From Reyranella soli (lineage in GTDB: Bacteria > Pseudomonadota > Alphaproteobacteria > Reyranellales > Reyranellaceae): a stretch of 64,000 nucleotides of DNA. A program made the position numbers and the translations under genes. The stretch spans positions 1 to 64,000 of the forward strand of contig NZ_BKAJ01000077.1 of assembly GCF_007992495.1 (NCBI RefSeq), given 5' to 3'. This document shows, in pieces, positions 7,778 to 20,253 of the stretch; positions within the stretch are counted from its first letter, which is position 1; every line of letters begins with the position of its first letter. The notes beneath the pieces were generated by a model. That model was not told the DNA's origin, ran no database searches, and saw only the letters and a list, made by a program, of their open reading frames with translations.

Positions 7778-8113
7778 CTAGCCGCGATCGTCGGGAGTCG
7801 CCTGCTCACCGCTCTTGGTCCTGCCGTCGGACTGAACGTCCGACCGCTCGTCGAACCCGTTGCGACTGCTGAAGAAGATCAGGGCCATCAACCCGATGCC
7901 CAGGATGAGGCTGAACGTCACGCCGATGATCAACGCCACGGACCCCGCATCCGAGAGCGGAATGTCGGAGTTGATCGTCGTTGCGTAATAGATGCCGACG
8001 ATCCCCAACCCGATGCAGACGACCAGCGTGACGATTGCCTTGGTCGACAGGCCACCCAGCATCGCCAGCGCGCTCTGTGCCCTCTCCAGGACCATCTTCT
8101 GCGAAGTGCCCAT
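7778..8113 (-). CDS. Small two-helix membrane protein
   Basis: 111 aa from the ATG at 8113, chosen because AGGAGG lies 6 bases upstream; the same frame is open 19 codons further but with no good start signal. After a short amphipathic N-terminus (MGTSQKMVLERAQSALAMLG) come two membrane helices (AIVTLVVCIGLGIVGIYYA and VALIIGVTFSLILGIGLMAL) and a charged, Asp/Ser-rich cytoplasmic tail. No known domain is recognised. It is convergent with the exported-protein gene and divergent from 8350. Confidence 0.6.
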   Translation of the reverse strand: MGTSQKMVLERAQSALAMLGGLSTKAIVTLVVCIGLGIVGIYYATTINSDIPLSDAGSVALIIGVTFSLILGIGLMALIFFSSRNGFDERSDVQSDGRTKSGEQATPDDRG

Positions 8114-8349
8114 GGCGGGCCTCCTTTCGGATCGACAGGACCAACGTGGTGACTTTTCCGTGAATGCCAATGGACGAGGGGCAAATGTTTCTCGCCCGGT
8201 GGGTAACGTTTCTTGTGCGGGCTTCGGATTCGGCGCCGGGTTTCAGGTGTAACCGATTTTCCGTGTCTGGAAATCGTCGTGCAATGGCAGCGCAAAAGAA
8301 TTGGACCGCCAGAATCAGTGCCCCGGCGCGATCTTCCGCAGGAAACGTC

Positions 8350-9054
8350 GTGCGACACACTCTTCCCGTCCTCACCGCCATTGTCCTCGCCACGCCGGCG
8401 CTAGCGCAGGATCCCGCCGACAGGGACTCGTCGACGATCTCGCGCTGTGCCGGCAAGGTGGGAAGGGACATGCGCCAGTCCGATCCGGCCTTCGGTATCA
8501 TCATGATCGACGGCAGGCCGTGGACGAGGGTGGAGCGGACCGAGGAGACGTCGGGGGCGCACATCATCGCCACCACGGCGACCGGCACCGGCGCCCGTCA
8601 CCGACGCGACGGTACATCGGTGACGTTCCGCTTCACGTGCGGGCTCGATGCCGGGGGCCAGGCATTGATGTTCCACGCCAGGCAGCTCCGGCCCGGCCCG
8701 GGCGACGCGTTGGCGCCGGCGACGACGGTGGCGGGCTCGGCGGGCTTTCCCCAGGAGACGGCCCTGCCTCGCGGCGCCGAGTTGCGCGTCCAGCTCCTGG
8801 ACATCGGCGAGTCGCCGGCCGGCACTGTCCTGACCGAGCAGGTTGTGCGCAGCGGATGGAGAGTGCCGATCCCCTTTGCGTTGCACCTGCCCAGGGTCAT
8901 CCCGCTCGAAGGCCGCAGGCTCGCGGTGACAGCGCGGTTGGTGGTGAAGCGCCAGACTCTTTTCCAGCTCGCGGTGCCGCATGTCATCGCCGGCGAGGAG
9001 CTGCACAAGCCGATCGGATTGCTGCTTGAGCAAGTCCAGGCGCCCAAGGGCTGA
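8350..9054 (+). CDS. Exported protein with YbaY-like domain
   Basis: 234 aa from the GTG at 8350 (AGGAAA just upstream). The start VRHTLPVLTAIVLATPALAQ is a clear signal peptide cleaved after ALA. The frame is open further upstream, but those codons would bury the signal. The C-terminal 110 residues (LPRGAELRVQLLDIGE ... LTEQVVRSGWRVPIPFALHL ... RRLAVTARLVVKRQTLFQ) match the pattern of YbaY/YscW-type beta-rich lipoprotein domains, though no lipobox Cys is present. The first half (residues 25-110) has two Cys and no family I know. It probably sits in the periplasm or at the outer membrane. It converges with the kinase gene. Confidence 0.65.
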   Translation: MRHTLPVLTAIVLATPALAQDPADRDSSTISRCAGKVGRDMRQSDPAFGIIMIDGRPWTRVERTEETSGAHIIATTATGTGARHRRDGTSVTFRFTCGLDAGGQALMFHARQLRPGPGDALAPATTVAGSAGFPQETALPRGAELRVQLLDIGESPAGTVLTEQVVRSGWRVPIPFALHLPRVIPLEGRRLAVTARLVVKRQTLFQLAVPHVIAGEELHKPIGLLLEQVQAPKG

Positions 9055-9072
9055 CGAGGTTGCGCGCGGCGC

Positions 9073-11502
9073 CTACGGCGCCGCTATCGGTACCGTCGCG
9101 CGCCTCGGCAGGACGACCTGATCGCCGGCGGCATAGAGGTAGCAGGGTCCGTCCTGGTTCTTGCGCTGCGGGTCGGCGTTGCACTCGGCGAGGGCGCGCT
9201 CCTCGGCTTCGCGTGGGCTGCCAGGGCCGCTGCCCGTGCCGCTGCCCGTGCCGCTGCCCGTGCCGCTGACGATGAACAGCCGGCCCCAGGGATGAAACGC
9301 CGCCGCCTTGGCGCCCGCGGCGGTGCGGTAGCCCGCGACGTCCGCCCGCTGACGCAGCGTCGCCTGGACCGCCGGGATCTTCTGCGGGTCGAACACGCCG
9401 TCATACTCGACCCTGGGCATCAGGCGGCGCGAGGCGCCGAGATCGGTGGCGCGAAGCCCGTCGTCCACTGCCATCAACAGGCAGGGCGCGCCGTAGCGCA
9501 CCTGGCAGCCTTCGAGCGTGCGCTCTTCGGCAAGAGCGGCATTCGCCCAGCCGTAGGTGCGCCAGCTGCCGGACGGCGGATGGGCGGCCAGCGCCTTGTG
9601 CTGACTGGACGACAGGTAGCCCTCGACCTGGGACTCGCGCGCCGACGCGGATTGCGATGCCAGGATCTTGGCGAAGGCGTCGAGCAGCCGCGCGCGTATC
9701 GCCGCTTCCCCCGTCTGCGGCTGAGCTGCCGGCGGCTGAACAGGAGGCGGCGCGGGTGGAGCGGCGGCAGGCGCGGCAGCGAGCGGCTCGGTGGCCTTGA
9801 GCGGCAGGACGACGCGGTTCTCGACCGCGTAGAGGAAGCAGGTGCCCTCCAGCCGCGGACGCTGCGCCTCGCTGCGGCAGGCGCGCAGGGCTTGCTCCTC
9901 GGCGGCGCGCTGGGTGGCAGCGCCGGTCGCGACGGTCAGCACGCCTTGGGCATTGAGCGCCAGCGCCTTGGGTCCCGCGGCGGCGGCATAGTTGGCGATC
10001 TCGGGCCTCTGCAGCTCCTTGGCGCGCACGATCGGCAGGCGTTCGAGGCTGAGCGTCCCGGTATAGCGCATTCTCGGCGCATCGCGCACCGGCCAGCTCC
10101 CGTCGGCACCGGCCGGCAGCACCGCGTCGTTGACGGCGATCAGCATGCACGGCTCGTCATAGGCCAACTGGCACCTCTCCAGCGCCTTTTCCTCGGCCAC
10201 TTCCCGTGTCGGCCAGTCCGACGTCCAGCGCAGCTTGCCGCCCTGGCGGGCCACCGCGACCGCGCGGTTGGCCGGCGCCTCGGCAAACGCAGCAGCGGTC
10301 TCCTTGCGAAACTTCGGCGTGGTCGCCGGCATGCTCCTGGCGAGTGCCGCCTCGAGCTGCGACTCGAGGCTCTGCTGCGAGAGGAGATCGCGGCCGAGCC
10401 ACAAGGCGCCGGCGACCAGCGCGACCGCCGCCACGGTGCCGCCCAGCACGAGCCCCCTGCGAGATTGGAGGAGGCGCGACAGCCGGGTGCGCGACAGGCG
10501 GGCCGCGCGGTCGGCGGTGGATTTGACGGTCGTCGAGACGCGGCCCGGCGCCTGCGCGACAGTCCTGTCGGCAGGCGGCAAGCCCGCCCAGCGTCCTGTC
10601 GCGAAGACCTCGCGCCAGGCGGCGATGGTTTGCGGCCGCTCCTCCGGCTGAAGCAGCAGGCCCGCATCGATGGCAGAGAGCAGCTCCTGGCCATAATCGC
10701 CGCGCGCGATGTCGCGTGCCGAGGGCATGGCATCGGCGTTCAGCACACGATGGGTCGCACTGAGCGGCTCCTTGCCGCTGACGCAGACATAGAGCGTGGC
10801 CGCCAGCGCGTAGATATCCGTGTAGGGGCCTTGCTGGCCCGACGTCATCTGTTCCGGCGCGGCATAGCGCGGCGTGTAGACGGCGGTCAGGGCCTGCGTC
10901 CGGTCGGCGATCGCCACCCGGGACGCGCCGAAGTCGATCAAGGTCGGCGAGCCGTCGGCCGCCACGATGATGTTGTCCGGCTTGATGTCGCGATGAAGCA
11001 CGCCCACGGCGTGGATCTGTTGCAGGCCATCGAGCAGCGGATGGACGAGGCGCTCGACGGCCGCCGGCGGCAGGCGCCCGTCGCGCCGCCATTGGCTTCC
11101 CAGAGTCTCGCCCTCGACCAGCTGCATGACCACGTAGGCCGTGCCGTTGGCTTCGAGATAGTCGTGCACCTGGACGACCGCGGGCGCGCGGGCCAGCCGT
11201 GCCAGGGTCTGGGCTTCGTCCAGGAATCGCTCACGGCCCCAGGCGAAGTCGTCGGCGACCTGGGTCGAGCGGGGCAGGACCGTGAGGCCGTCCAGTCGGG
11301 TCGCCAGCAGCGCCGGCAGGTACTCCTTGACGGCGACGTCGCGCTCGAGCTGCAGGTCGTGCGCGCGATAGGTGATGCCGTAGGCGCCTTGCCCGAGCAC
11401 CGCGTCGAGGCGATAGCGGCCAATACGCGTGCCGATCGGCAGGGCCGAAGCATGTTCGGTCCGGTCGACGGCATGCGCCTGGTCAGCCCGATCGTCCGCC
11501 AT
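9073..11502 (-). CDS. Membrane-anchored Ser/Thr protein kinase with repeated C-terminal domains
   Basis: 809 aa. The kinase domain is intact: the Gly-rich loop GQGAYG (38-43), catalytic Lys59 in VAVKEY, HRDIKPDN (170-177), DFG (190-192), and the PRYAAPEQ activation-segment end. A basic linker leads to one membrane helix (VLGGTVAAVALVAGALWLG, about 352-370). The C-terminal part, probably periplasmic, holds four related modules in an A-B-A-B order. The A modules have an RC(Q)-Y-PC-L-AV pattern; the B modules have an AEE-AL--C core ending in C-LYA-(G/E)-VVLP. A run of GSGT repeats lies in the last B module. This PknB-like layout suggests an envelope signal-sensing kinase. Its phosphorylation targets are unknown. 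Confidence 0.88.
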   Translation of the reverse strand: MADDRADQAHAVDRTEHASALPIGTRIGRYRLDAVLGQGAYGITYRAHDLQLERDVAVKEYLPALLATRLDGLTVLPRSTQVADDFAWGRERFLDEAQTLARLARAPAVVQVHDYLEANGTAYVVMQLVEGETLGSQWRRDGRLPPAAVERLVHPLLDGLQQIHAVGVLHRDIKPDNIIVAADGSPTLIDFGASRVAIADRTQALTAVYTPRYAAPEQMTSGQQGPYTDIYALAATLYVCVSGKEPLSATHRVLNADAMPSARDIARGDYGQELLSAIDAGLLLQPEERPQTIAAWREVFATGRWAGLPPADRTVAQAPGRVSTTVKSTADRAARLSRTRLSRLLQSRRGLVLGGTVAAVALVAGALWLGRDLLSQQSLESQLEAALARSMPATTPKFRKETAAAFAEAPANRAVAVARQGGKLRWTSDWPTREVAEEKALERCQLAYDEPCMLIAVNDAVLPAGADGSWPVRDAPRMRYTGTLSLERLPIVRAKELQRPEIANYAAAAGPKALALNAQGVLTVATGAATQRAAEEQALRACRSEAQRPRLEGTCFLYAVENRVVLPLKATEPLAAAPAAAPPAPPPVQPPAAQPQTGEAAIRARLLDAFAKILASQSASARESQVEGYLSSSQHKALAAHPPSGSWRTYGWANAALAEERTLEGCQVRYGAPCLLMAVDDGLRATDLGASRRLMPRVEYDGVFDPQKIPAVQATLRQRADVAGYRTAAGAKAAAFHPWGRLFIVSGTGSGTGSGTGSGPGSPREAEERALAECNADPQRKNQDGPCYLYAAGDQVVLPRRATVPIAAP
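9226..9268 (-). repeat. 12-bp tandem repeat in kinase C-terminus (GSGT units)
   Basis: About 3.6 exact copies of the 12-mer GCCGCTGCCCGT (plus-strand reading) encode Gly-Ser-Gly-Thr repeats in the kinase. Because 12 is a multiple of 3, gain or loss of units keeps the frame and only changes the length of a flexible linker. Confidence 0.85.
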
Positions 11503-11959
11503 CGGATCCCCCGCACCAGGCGCCCAGTATGGGCGTCGCGGTGGGACCGCTCAACCGACGTTAAAGGACCTGCCATCGCGCCAGTGGTGCTGACGCGGGC
11601 TCTGACGAAGTGTCTGTTGCGTGGGGCGCGGCGGAAGAGGGCCGACCGATCGGAAACGGCCCGGACGGGAACAGGCACTGTGGCGACAGCGCCAGGAGCT
11701 CTGCGTTGGTCCTGGTTGTCGTGACCAGGGCTTCGGCCGGTGTGCGCTAGCGCGCCAGCTTCGCCAGCAACGCCCCTGGTGCGGCGCCAGTTATGGGGAG
11801 AACAGGATGTCGGTGCCCACGCCGTCCGTATCCTGTGCCGCTTCGCTAGCTCGAAGATCCTGTCCGTGCCGGCGAACCCGTGCGCGCCTTCATGCGGTTC
11901 AGCGATAGCCGCTACGCGCCGTTCCATGTCCTCGCATCAACGAACCAGCGTGGCTATGC
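11503..11959 (+). other. Non-coding gap between kinase and R-M remnant
   Basis: This is 457 bp between the start of the leftward kinase gene and the 3' end of the leftward ISP remnant. Frames through it have no recognisable product and no good start signals. It should contain the kinase promoter, but I could not fix a convincing -35/-10 pair. I see no RNA gene or repeat here. Confidence 0.4.
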
Positions 11960-13570
11960 CTAGGCGCGAGGTTCTTTCTTCATCGCATCAACGATCTCGA
12001 CTGTATTCAAGCTAACAGTCGTTACGCGTTTCAACAGATCGATCACCCCTTCCTTGTGATCTGAAAAACTATAGGGCGCCAATTTTAGTCGGCGAAGCGA
12101 AACATCCTTCGTTTGTCTTTCCTTGTGCTGATCCAAGACCCATTCGAGAGCGGAACGGTTCCCTAGTTTGTATTCCCATGCCTCGCCTGGAATGCCTGAA
12201 AGTTGCGTTTCAGTGTCCAGTACGATGGTTCCGGCTCTTTCATCAGCACGAAGAATGACGCGCGGTTTTTGTGCGGCACTTCTAGCTTTCGCATCAGACA
12301 CGTCTGTGCGCTTTAGGGCATAGGGCTTGGCTGACAGATAGCCAAGATGCAAGTCGAGCAAAGACTTGCCCCAAGTGCACCATCGCTTGAAGTCCCGATG
12401 AAACGGCACCCGAGGAAACTCTCGCTTCAAGTTGGAAGTGAAGGTTTGGTGGTACTTCGGGTCGTGAAGAACGGCATAAACATAGGCGAAGATATTGTCC
12501 TTCGTAATGCCGTTGTCGCCATAGTGTGTGCGAAACTGACTCAGAGCCCAATCAGTAACGTTGTCGAGCCGCTTCCCTCCTTCAAAGCGGTATCGCGTCA
12601 CTTGCTGATAACCATCTACCGCAGCACCAAAATGCAAATCAGCAACACCTTCCACTGCTAGCGCGCAGTAGTTTGTTCGAAAGCCGGGAGCGCTAAAACT
12701 GATTCCCACATTCTTGCCCGTCGGTGGAAATAGCTCGTCGGCAAGCCCAAGTTCGTCCGTGAACACGTCCGATTGATAGAGCCACCGCGGCGAATAGGGT
12801 CGGTAACTAGCCTGCACAATTCGCTTGGCAGAGAATGGCTCACGTTCGTTGCGCGCAAGTCGCCGCTTAAGATTTCGCGACCACTTGAGTGTGTCAGGAT
12901 AAGTTTTGGTAGTAGGCGGGATAGCATCGTATGCACCGATCAACTGGCGGACTTTCTTCGTCAGCACTTTCTGATCACGATCGTAGAGCCATTCGTCGCG
13001 ATTGGTCGAAATTCCCAAGGAAAAGAGCTTGAAGATAGCTCGTTCTTGACCCTCAATTTTCGTCGCCTTGGTTTCCTTGGTCGCAATCGGGATGAACTGC
13101 TCAAACTCTGCGGAGGGCAAGTTTAGCCAGTTGTGCCTTGCGTCCGGCCGAAGCTCCTGCATTGTGCGCGTGCTAAGGGGGGCTTGAATGAACTCCATCT
13201 TCTCATCCGCTTTTGCGTAGTCCCGAACAGCGTCGTAGAAGATCTTGAAGCCCTTGCTGCCTTTCTTTTTCACGAAGCAGTAGATAGCGATTCCTACTTT
13301 GATCTGATCGCCAAAAATGTTACCGCCCTGCCGCCTACGATCTTCGCCTGATGTTCGCGCATCACCTTTCAGATCGAGCACCCAGAGCTCGTTGAAGTCA
13401 GCCTCTTGAACCGCTCTGAAGCCGTCGAAGCTATTCTTATGCAGGAAGGATGAATTGCTTACGAATGCCAGAATGCCATCATCTTCGATGCGGCTATGGC
13501 CCTCTAAGCGACCATAGTTCACCCAGGCGTTGATCGATCCACTTGAGCCCCGGCTTCCAATCGCCGCCAA
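11960..13570 (-). pseudogene. Type ISP restriction-modification enzyme, C-terminal part only
   Basis: The open frame gives 536 aa, but type ISP enzymes are about 1,500 aa with nuclease, helicase, methyltransferase and specificity domains in that order. The homologous part begins near base 13500 with ILAFVSNSSFLHKNSFDG, which is the end of the methyltransferase fold. It continues with LWVLDLKGDARTSGEDRR-QGGNIFG and V-IAIYCFVKK, then the C-terminal target-recognition domain. The first residues of the frame (before GHSRIEDDG) come from the neighbouring helicase-like gene read in another frame. The catalytic methyltransferase motif and the whole motor and nuclease are missing, so it cannot cut or methylate alone. 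G+C is clearly lower than in the neighbours, typical of acquired defence genes. Confidence 0.8.
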
Positions 13571-14561
13571 AGCGTTCGCTATATGCTGTGAGCGCTTCTT
13601 TCACCGCCAAAAGCGCGGCAATCGCATTTCCGGCAGAAACGTGCTCACTCGCATACGAGAATTCGTTCCTGAATTCGTCAGGCACAAACGCGATGCAATC
13701 ACTCGGATCAACATCGGGATCCTTTTCGCATCGCTCGAGTAGATCGTGGTACGGTAACAACAGGCCATCAACGCCGCCCGCCCGAATGCTGTGACTGACG
13801 GAGCGTTCCCACAGGTATGAACGGATGGGCGGATTCTTGGGCGGGCTATAGTCCCATTCCTGCAACTCCCCGATGGAAGTGACACGTCCGACACCTACGA
13901 TCATCCACTGATCATCGTCGATGAGCGGAGTTCGCTTCGAATAGACAAAGACAAGGCTCCGCTTCGGTTGCAATGCCCCGAAGAATGCGTCTAGCAGGGC
14001 CTTCTGATTGGCGTGACCCTGTATCCACGGCCTGTCGTTCAGCCAGTTCGGCTCGTCGGGTTCGTACTCGGGCCGCGAGTCGATTCCATATCGTTCGGCG
14101 AGTGCTTTGCTGTCGATTTTGCCCTTGCGCCATTCATCTCCCCACGCCCGATCTTTCAATAGCCAGCCGAACGGCGTCGCCCCGACAGAAAAAGCCGGGT
14201 GGGTAAACTGGGTAGCTGCAATGTGTTTGTGATGCTCACTGGTCTTTGCATACGCATGGCGGGCAAGTCGACGTTGCGGCTTTGCCGACAGAAAATTGAC
14301 TCGCTCAGAGAAACAAGGTGGCGCGGCCTCTTCTGGCACCTCGCTCAACGACTTCCCAGCATACTGCTCTTCCAGCGCATCGTTCTTAGTGGCACCTATG
14401 CGATTAAGGACGAGGCAGCTTGCGTTCTGCCGAGGCGAGCGACAGACCGTGCCATCCCAACCGGCGTCATGCCACGGGACACGAACTGATAGGTGCTGAA
14501 GGGGAATGCGGACTGCACTATTTCCTGTAAGCGGCAGCAATCGTCTCCTCAATGCGTCCAC
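13494..14561 (-). pseudogene. N-terminal fragment of a large defence-type AAA/RecD-like protein
   Basis: 355 aa. The start HLSVRVPWHDAGWDGTVC, then NASCLVLNRI, ATPFGWLLKD, VGVGRVTSIGE, SYLWERSVSHSIRAGG, DGLLLPYH and SYASEHVS match the N-terminal domain of large AAA/RecD-like helicase proteins as I recall them from defence islands. The match ends at RLGELWSLRGP, where the frame meets a stop; in full-length relatives as I recall them an ATPase/helicase part follows. The ISP remnant begins within a few bases of that point, so a deletion joined the two. The start is uncertain: a GTG at 14561 gives about 20 extra residues, and a later TTG is possible. No activity is expected. Confidence 0.65.
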
Positions 14562-16151
14562 GTACCCATATTATCACGAAAAACCTAATCGGCTTACAAT
14601 CAAATGCATGAATGACCCGATCCACGATACGTAATCGCATGTCGTTAGGAACCACTTGACTCCCTAGCGCAAAGTTGAGGCCTATCCCTGCCGATCCTGA
14701 CTCAAGCAAAGGATCGGCTCATGCTCGACAAGCTTGACTCTCTCGCCGGAAATTGTGGCTTATCCCTCTCTTCGAGAGGATCGGCAGCATGGCCGCTCAC
14801 GGCCAAAACCGCCCAGGAGATTTCACTCGCGCTTACAGCGACCAAAGCTTTCCCGGCAACCCGCAACGCGGGACCGGAGGCGGCGAGACGCCTGTCAAGA
14901 CAACAGCGAGCTCCATCGCGTCCCGGACCGGCCAACGGCTCGGCAACCGGGATACGGATGGGGAAGCCAAGGGTTTCGCAGGCCCAGCACCGAAGCAGCA
15001 CACGCTGCAAACCGGCGCGTCCAGCGTGGACCGCCTGCGAAGACGACACCGACCTCTCTTGCGTCCGGACCTGCCCAAGCACTTTCACAAGTGTGCGGGT
15101 TCGACAACTGGAAACGGAGGGAGATCGACAAGCCGTCCCGCGGGCCGATCGCTGAACCGACGGATCGTCGTGTGCTTCCCAACCGCCGCCTTTCCCGGAG
15201 AGAACTCATGACCGCTCGTGCCAGTCCCATTGACTGAAGCGCCACGAAGACCATCGGCAGACATCGGAGGATCATATGACTACGTGCGCCCACAGGAGCG
15301 CTGCGAACGAACCCGTTCGGAGGAGGGCGAGCCCTCTCATAGGCGCTAGCTTTGGTTCTGTTCACGCACAACCTCATCCTGAGGAGCCGCGCGAAGCGTG
15401 GCGTCTCGAAGGATGGCAACCGGTCTCGGTGTTGCCCACCCTTCGAGACGCGCCCGGAGTTTACCCCGAGATACTCGAGGGGGCGCTCCTCAGGGTGAGG
15501 CTAGGGGGTAAGCTAGCGCCTATGGGGCGAGCCCGCGACCTGCACCGATTGCCGTTTTCTGTGGGCAACGGAAGCGAGTTCCAGGCGTCGCGCCGGAAAA
15601 ACTCTATAGGGGCCCGGCCGGCACCTAGCGTTTTTCCCTCTAACGTTTTCGTTCGGCGCCGTGCGAGTGCCGGCACTGCTGGCATTCGACTCTGGCATTC
15701 GACCTTCTGCGCCGTATGGCACGCAGAAAGTCGGCGAATCGAAATTATGCCTCTTCCCGGACCCTAGTTATCGTTCTTGAAGAAGTGAAGTTACTCGGGT
15801 TATGATAGATTGGTCGGGCAAACCTTGAGGCAGGGTCCTTTTACCTGCGCGGAGCCGATTGTTCGATCACGGTGGCTGTCCGGAGTGTCGTTGTCTCAGT
15901 CACGAGGTGCAGCGCACAAATCGAGCGGCGAGGGGGGTAGCGCAAAATGCGAGAAATGCGGAAATCCCGATCGCAAGTTGCAGCCGGCATGCCGCGGCGT
16001 CTCTCCGGCCTCGCCGCGCCCGACATGGTCCGCGACTTGCACGTCGGTCCTCGGGCGTCCACCGGCCAATTCGCGCCGCCGTGGTGGATAGTTCGCTTGC
16101 ATGGGCAAGCGGAAGCGTCGTAGGTCCAAGGAGCAGGGAAAAACACAAGAC
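14562..16151 (+). other. 1.6-kb region without a convincing gene
   Basis: Overlapping frames at 14721-15240 on the plus strand have no recognisable family. The least unlikely is an ATG at 14789 (to 15211, 140 aa, polar, no start signal), and I do not call it. A palindromic repeat lies at 15372-15500. A 29-codon frame at 15716-15805 (MARRKSANRNYASS...) has no start signal. G+C is uneven and the strand bias of a coding region is absent. This looks like the decayed flank of the defence-island scar. The livH promoter must lie at its right end. Confidence 0.45.
15372..15500 (+). repeat. Intergenic palindromic repeat
   Basis: The outer arms CCTCATCCTGAGGAGC (15372-15387) and GCTCCTCAGGGTGAGG (15485-15500) are complementary with one mismatch. 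The inner arms GCGTCTCGAAGGATGG and CCACCCTTCGAGACGCGC also pair. The pattern is the common alphaproteobacterial intergenic element of the CCTCATCCTGAGGAGC type, which can fold into a long hairpin. Confidence 0.75.
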
Positions 16152-17066
<915 letters not shown>

Positions 17067-17067
17067 C

Positions 17068-18492
<1,425 letters not shown>

Positions 18493-18505
18493 TCAAAGCC
18501 ACCCC

Positions 18506-18625
18506 GTCATCCCGACCGGAGCCGAGCGCAGCGAGGCGGAGCGGAGGGACCTCCTCTTGTTGGTACGCCGACAAGAAAAGGTCCCTCGGCTACGCCGCCC
18601 TTTGGGCGGCTCCGCTCGGGATGAC
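18506..18625 (+). repeat. Intergenic palindrome between livM and livG
   Basis: GTCATCCCGA (18506-18515) pairs with TCGGGATGAC (18616-18625). Inside it GGAGGGACCT faces AGGTCCCTC, and the tip is CTTGTTGGTACGCCGACAAG. The element belongs to the GTCATCCCGAgCG... family of bacterial intergenic repeats. Inside an operon it could attenuate or process the livM-livG mRNA. Confidence 0.75.
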
Positions 18626-18634
18626 GGAATTTAA

Positions 18635-19447
18635 ATGAACGCCGTCACCCCCCTGATCGAGGTCGAGCATCTCACCATGCGCTTCGGCGGCCTGGTCGCC
18701 ATCGACGACGTCTCCTTCAGCGGCCGACCGCGCGAGATCACGGCGATCATCGGCCCCAACGGCGCGGGCAAGACCACCGTCTTCAACTGCATCACCGGCT
18801 TCTACAAGCCGACCGTGGGCCGCCTGACCTTGCGCGGCGACCGCGACTATCTGCTCGAGCGCATGCTGGGCCACGAGATCGGCCAGCGGGCGCGCGTGGC
18901 TAGAACCTTCCAGAACATCCGGCTGTTCCCGGCCATGACGGTCCTCGAGAACCTTCTGGTGGCGCAGCACAACAAGCTGATGCTGGCGTCGGGCTACAGC
19001 GTGTTCGGCCTGCTCGGCCTCCCGGTCTATCGCGTTGCCGAGGAGGCTGCGATCGCGTTGGCGCGCGCCTGGCTCGAGCGCATCGGCCTTTTAGCCGACG
19101 CCGACCGCCCGGCGGGCGAGCTGCCGTACGGCGCACAGCGGCGCCTGGAGATCGCCCGCGCCATGTGCACCGAGCCCAGGCTGCTCTGCCTCGACGAGCC
19201 GGCGGCCGGACTGAACCCGCGCGAATCGGCCGAGCTCAACCAGCTCCTGGTGTCGATCCGCGACCGCGACGGCATCGGGGTGCTGCTGATCGAGCACGAC
19301 ATGAGCGTGGTCATGAACATCTCCAACCACGTCGTCGTGCTCGACTACGGCCGCAAGATCGCCGAGGGCCCGCCGGCCGAGGTGCAGCGCGACCCCGCCG
19401 TCATCCGCGCCTATCTCGGGACAGATGAGGAGGCGATCGGTGATTAG
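18635..19447 (+). CDS. livG: Branched-chain amino acid ABC transporter ATPase LivG
   Basis: 270 aa. Walker A is GPNGAGKTT (about 44-52). The long LivG-specific insert follows with RTFQNIRLFPAMTVLEN as the Q-loop region. The family signature is degenerate (PYGAQRRLEIARAM in place of SYGxQRRLEIARAL). Walker B is LLCLDEPAAGLNP and the H-loop is LLIEHDMSVVMNISN. It hydrolyses ATP at the cytoplasmic face of LivHM. The ATG at 18635 directly follows the palindrome, with no strong Shine-Dalgarno. Confidence 0.93.
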   Translation: MNAVTPLIEVEHLTMRFGGLVAIDDVSFSGRPREITAIIGPNGAGKTTVFNCITGFYKPTVGRLTLRGDRDYLLERMLGHEIGQRARVARTFQNIRLFPAMTVLENLLVAQHNKLMLASGYSVFGLLGLPVYRVAEEAAIALARAWLERIGLLADADRPAGELPYGAQRRLEIARAMCTEPRLLCLDEPAAGLNPRESAELNQLLVSIRDRDGIGVLLIEHDMSVVMNISNHVVVLDYGRKIAEGPPAEVQRDPAVIRAYLGTDEEAIGD

Positions 19448-19455
19448 CGGCCGGT

Positions 19456-19523
19456 GTCATCCCGAGCGCAGCGAGGGACCTTTCGCGGCGCCAGGAAAGG
19501 CCCCTCGCTTCGCTCGGGGTGAC
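19456..19523 (+). repeat. Intergenic palindrome between livG and livF
   Basis: GTCATCCCGAGCG (19456-19468) pairs with CGCTCGGGGTGAC (19511-19523), and GAGGGACCTTTC with GAAAGGCCCCTC inside. It is a shorter relative of the 18506 element, again within the liv operon. Confidence 0.75.
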
Positions 19524-19527
19524 AGCA

Positions 19528-20249
<722 letters not shown>

Positions 20250-20253
<4 letters not shown>

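Noticed and set aside
9292..11724. Rightward open frame of 810 codons across the kinase
   Set aside because: It is antisense to the kinase, whose catalytic motifs are complete. The frame is Arg-rich and lacks any domain.
14721..15237. Overlapping rightward frames of 140-167 codons
   Set aside because: Three frames over the same bases compete, none has a good start signal or a recognisable domain, and codon-position G+C shows no clear coding signal.
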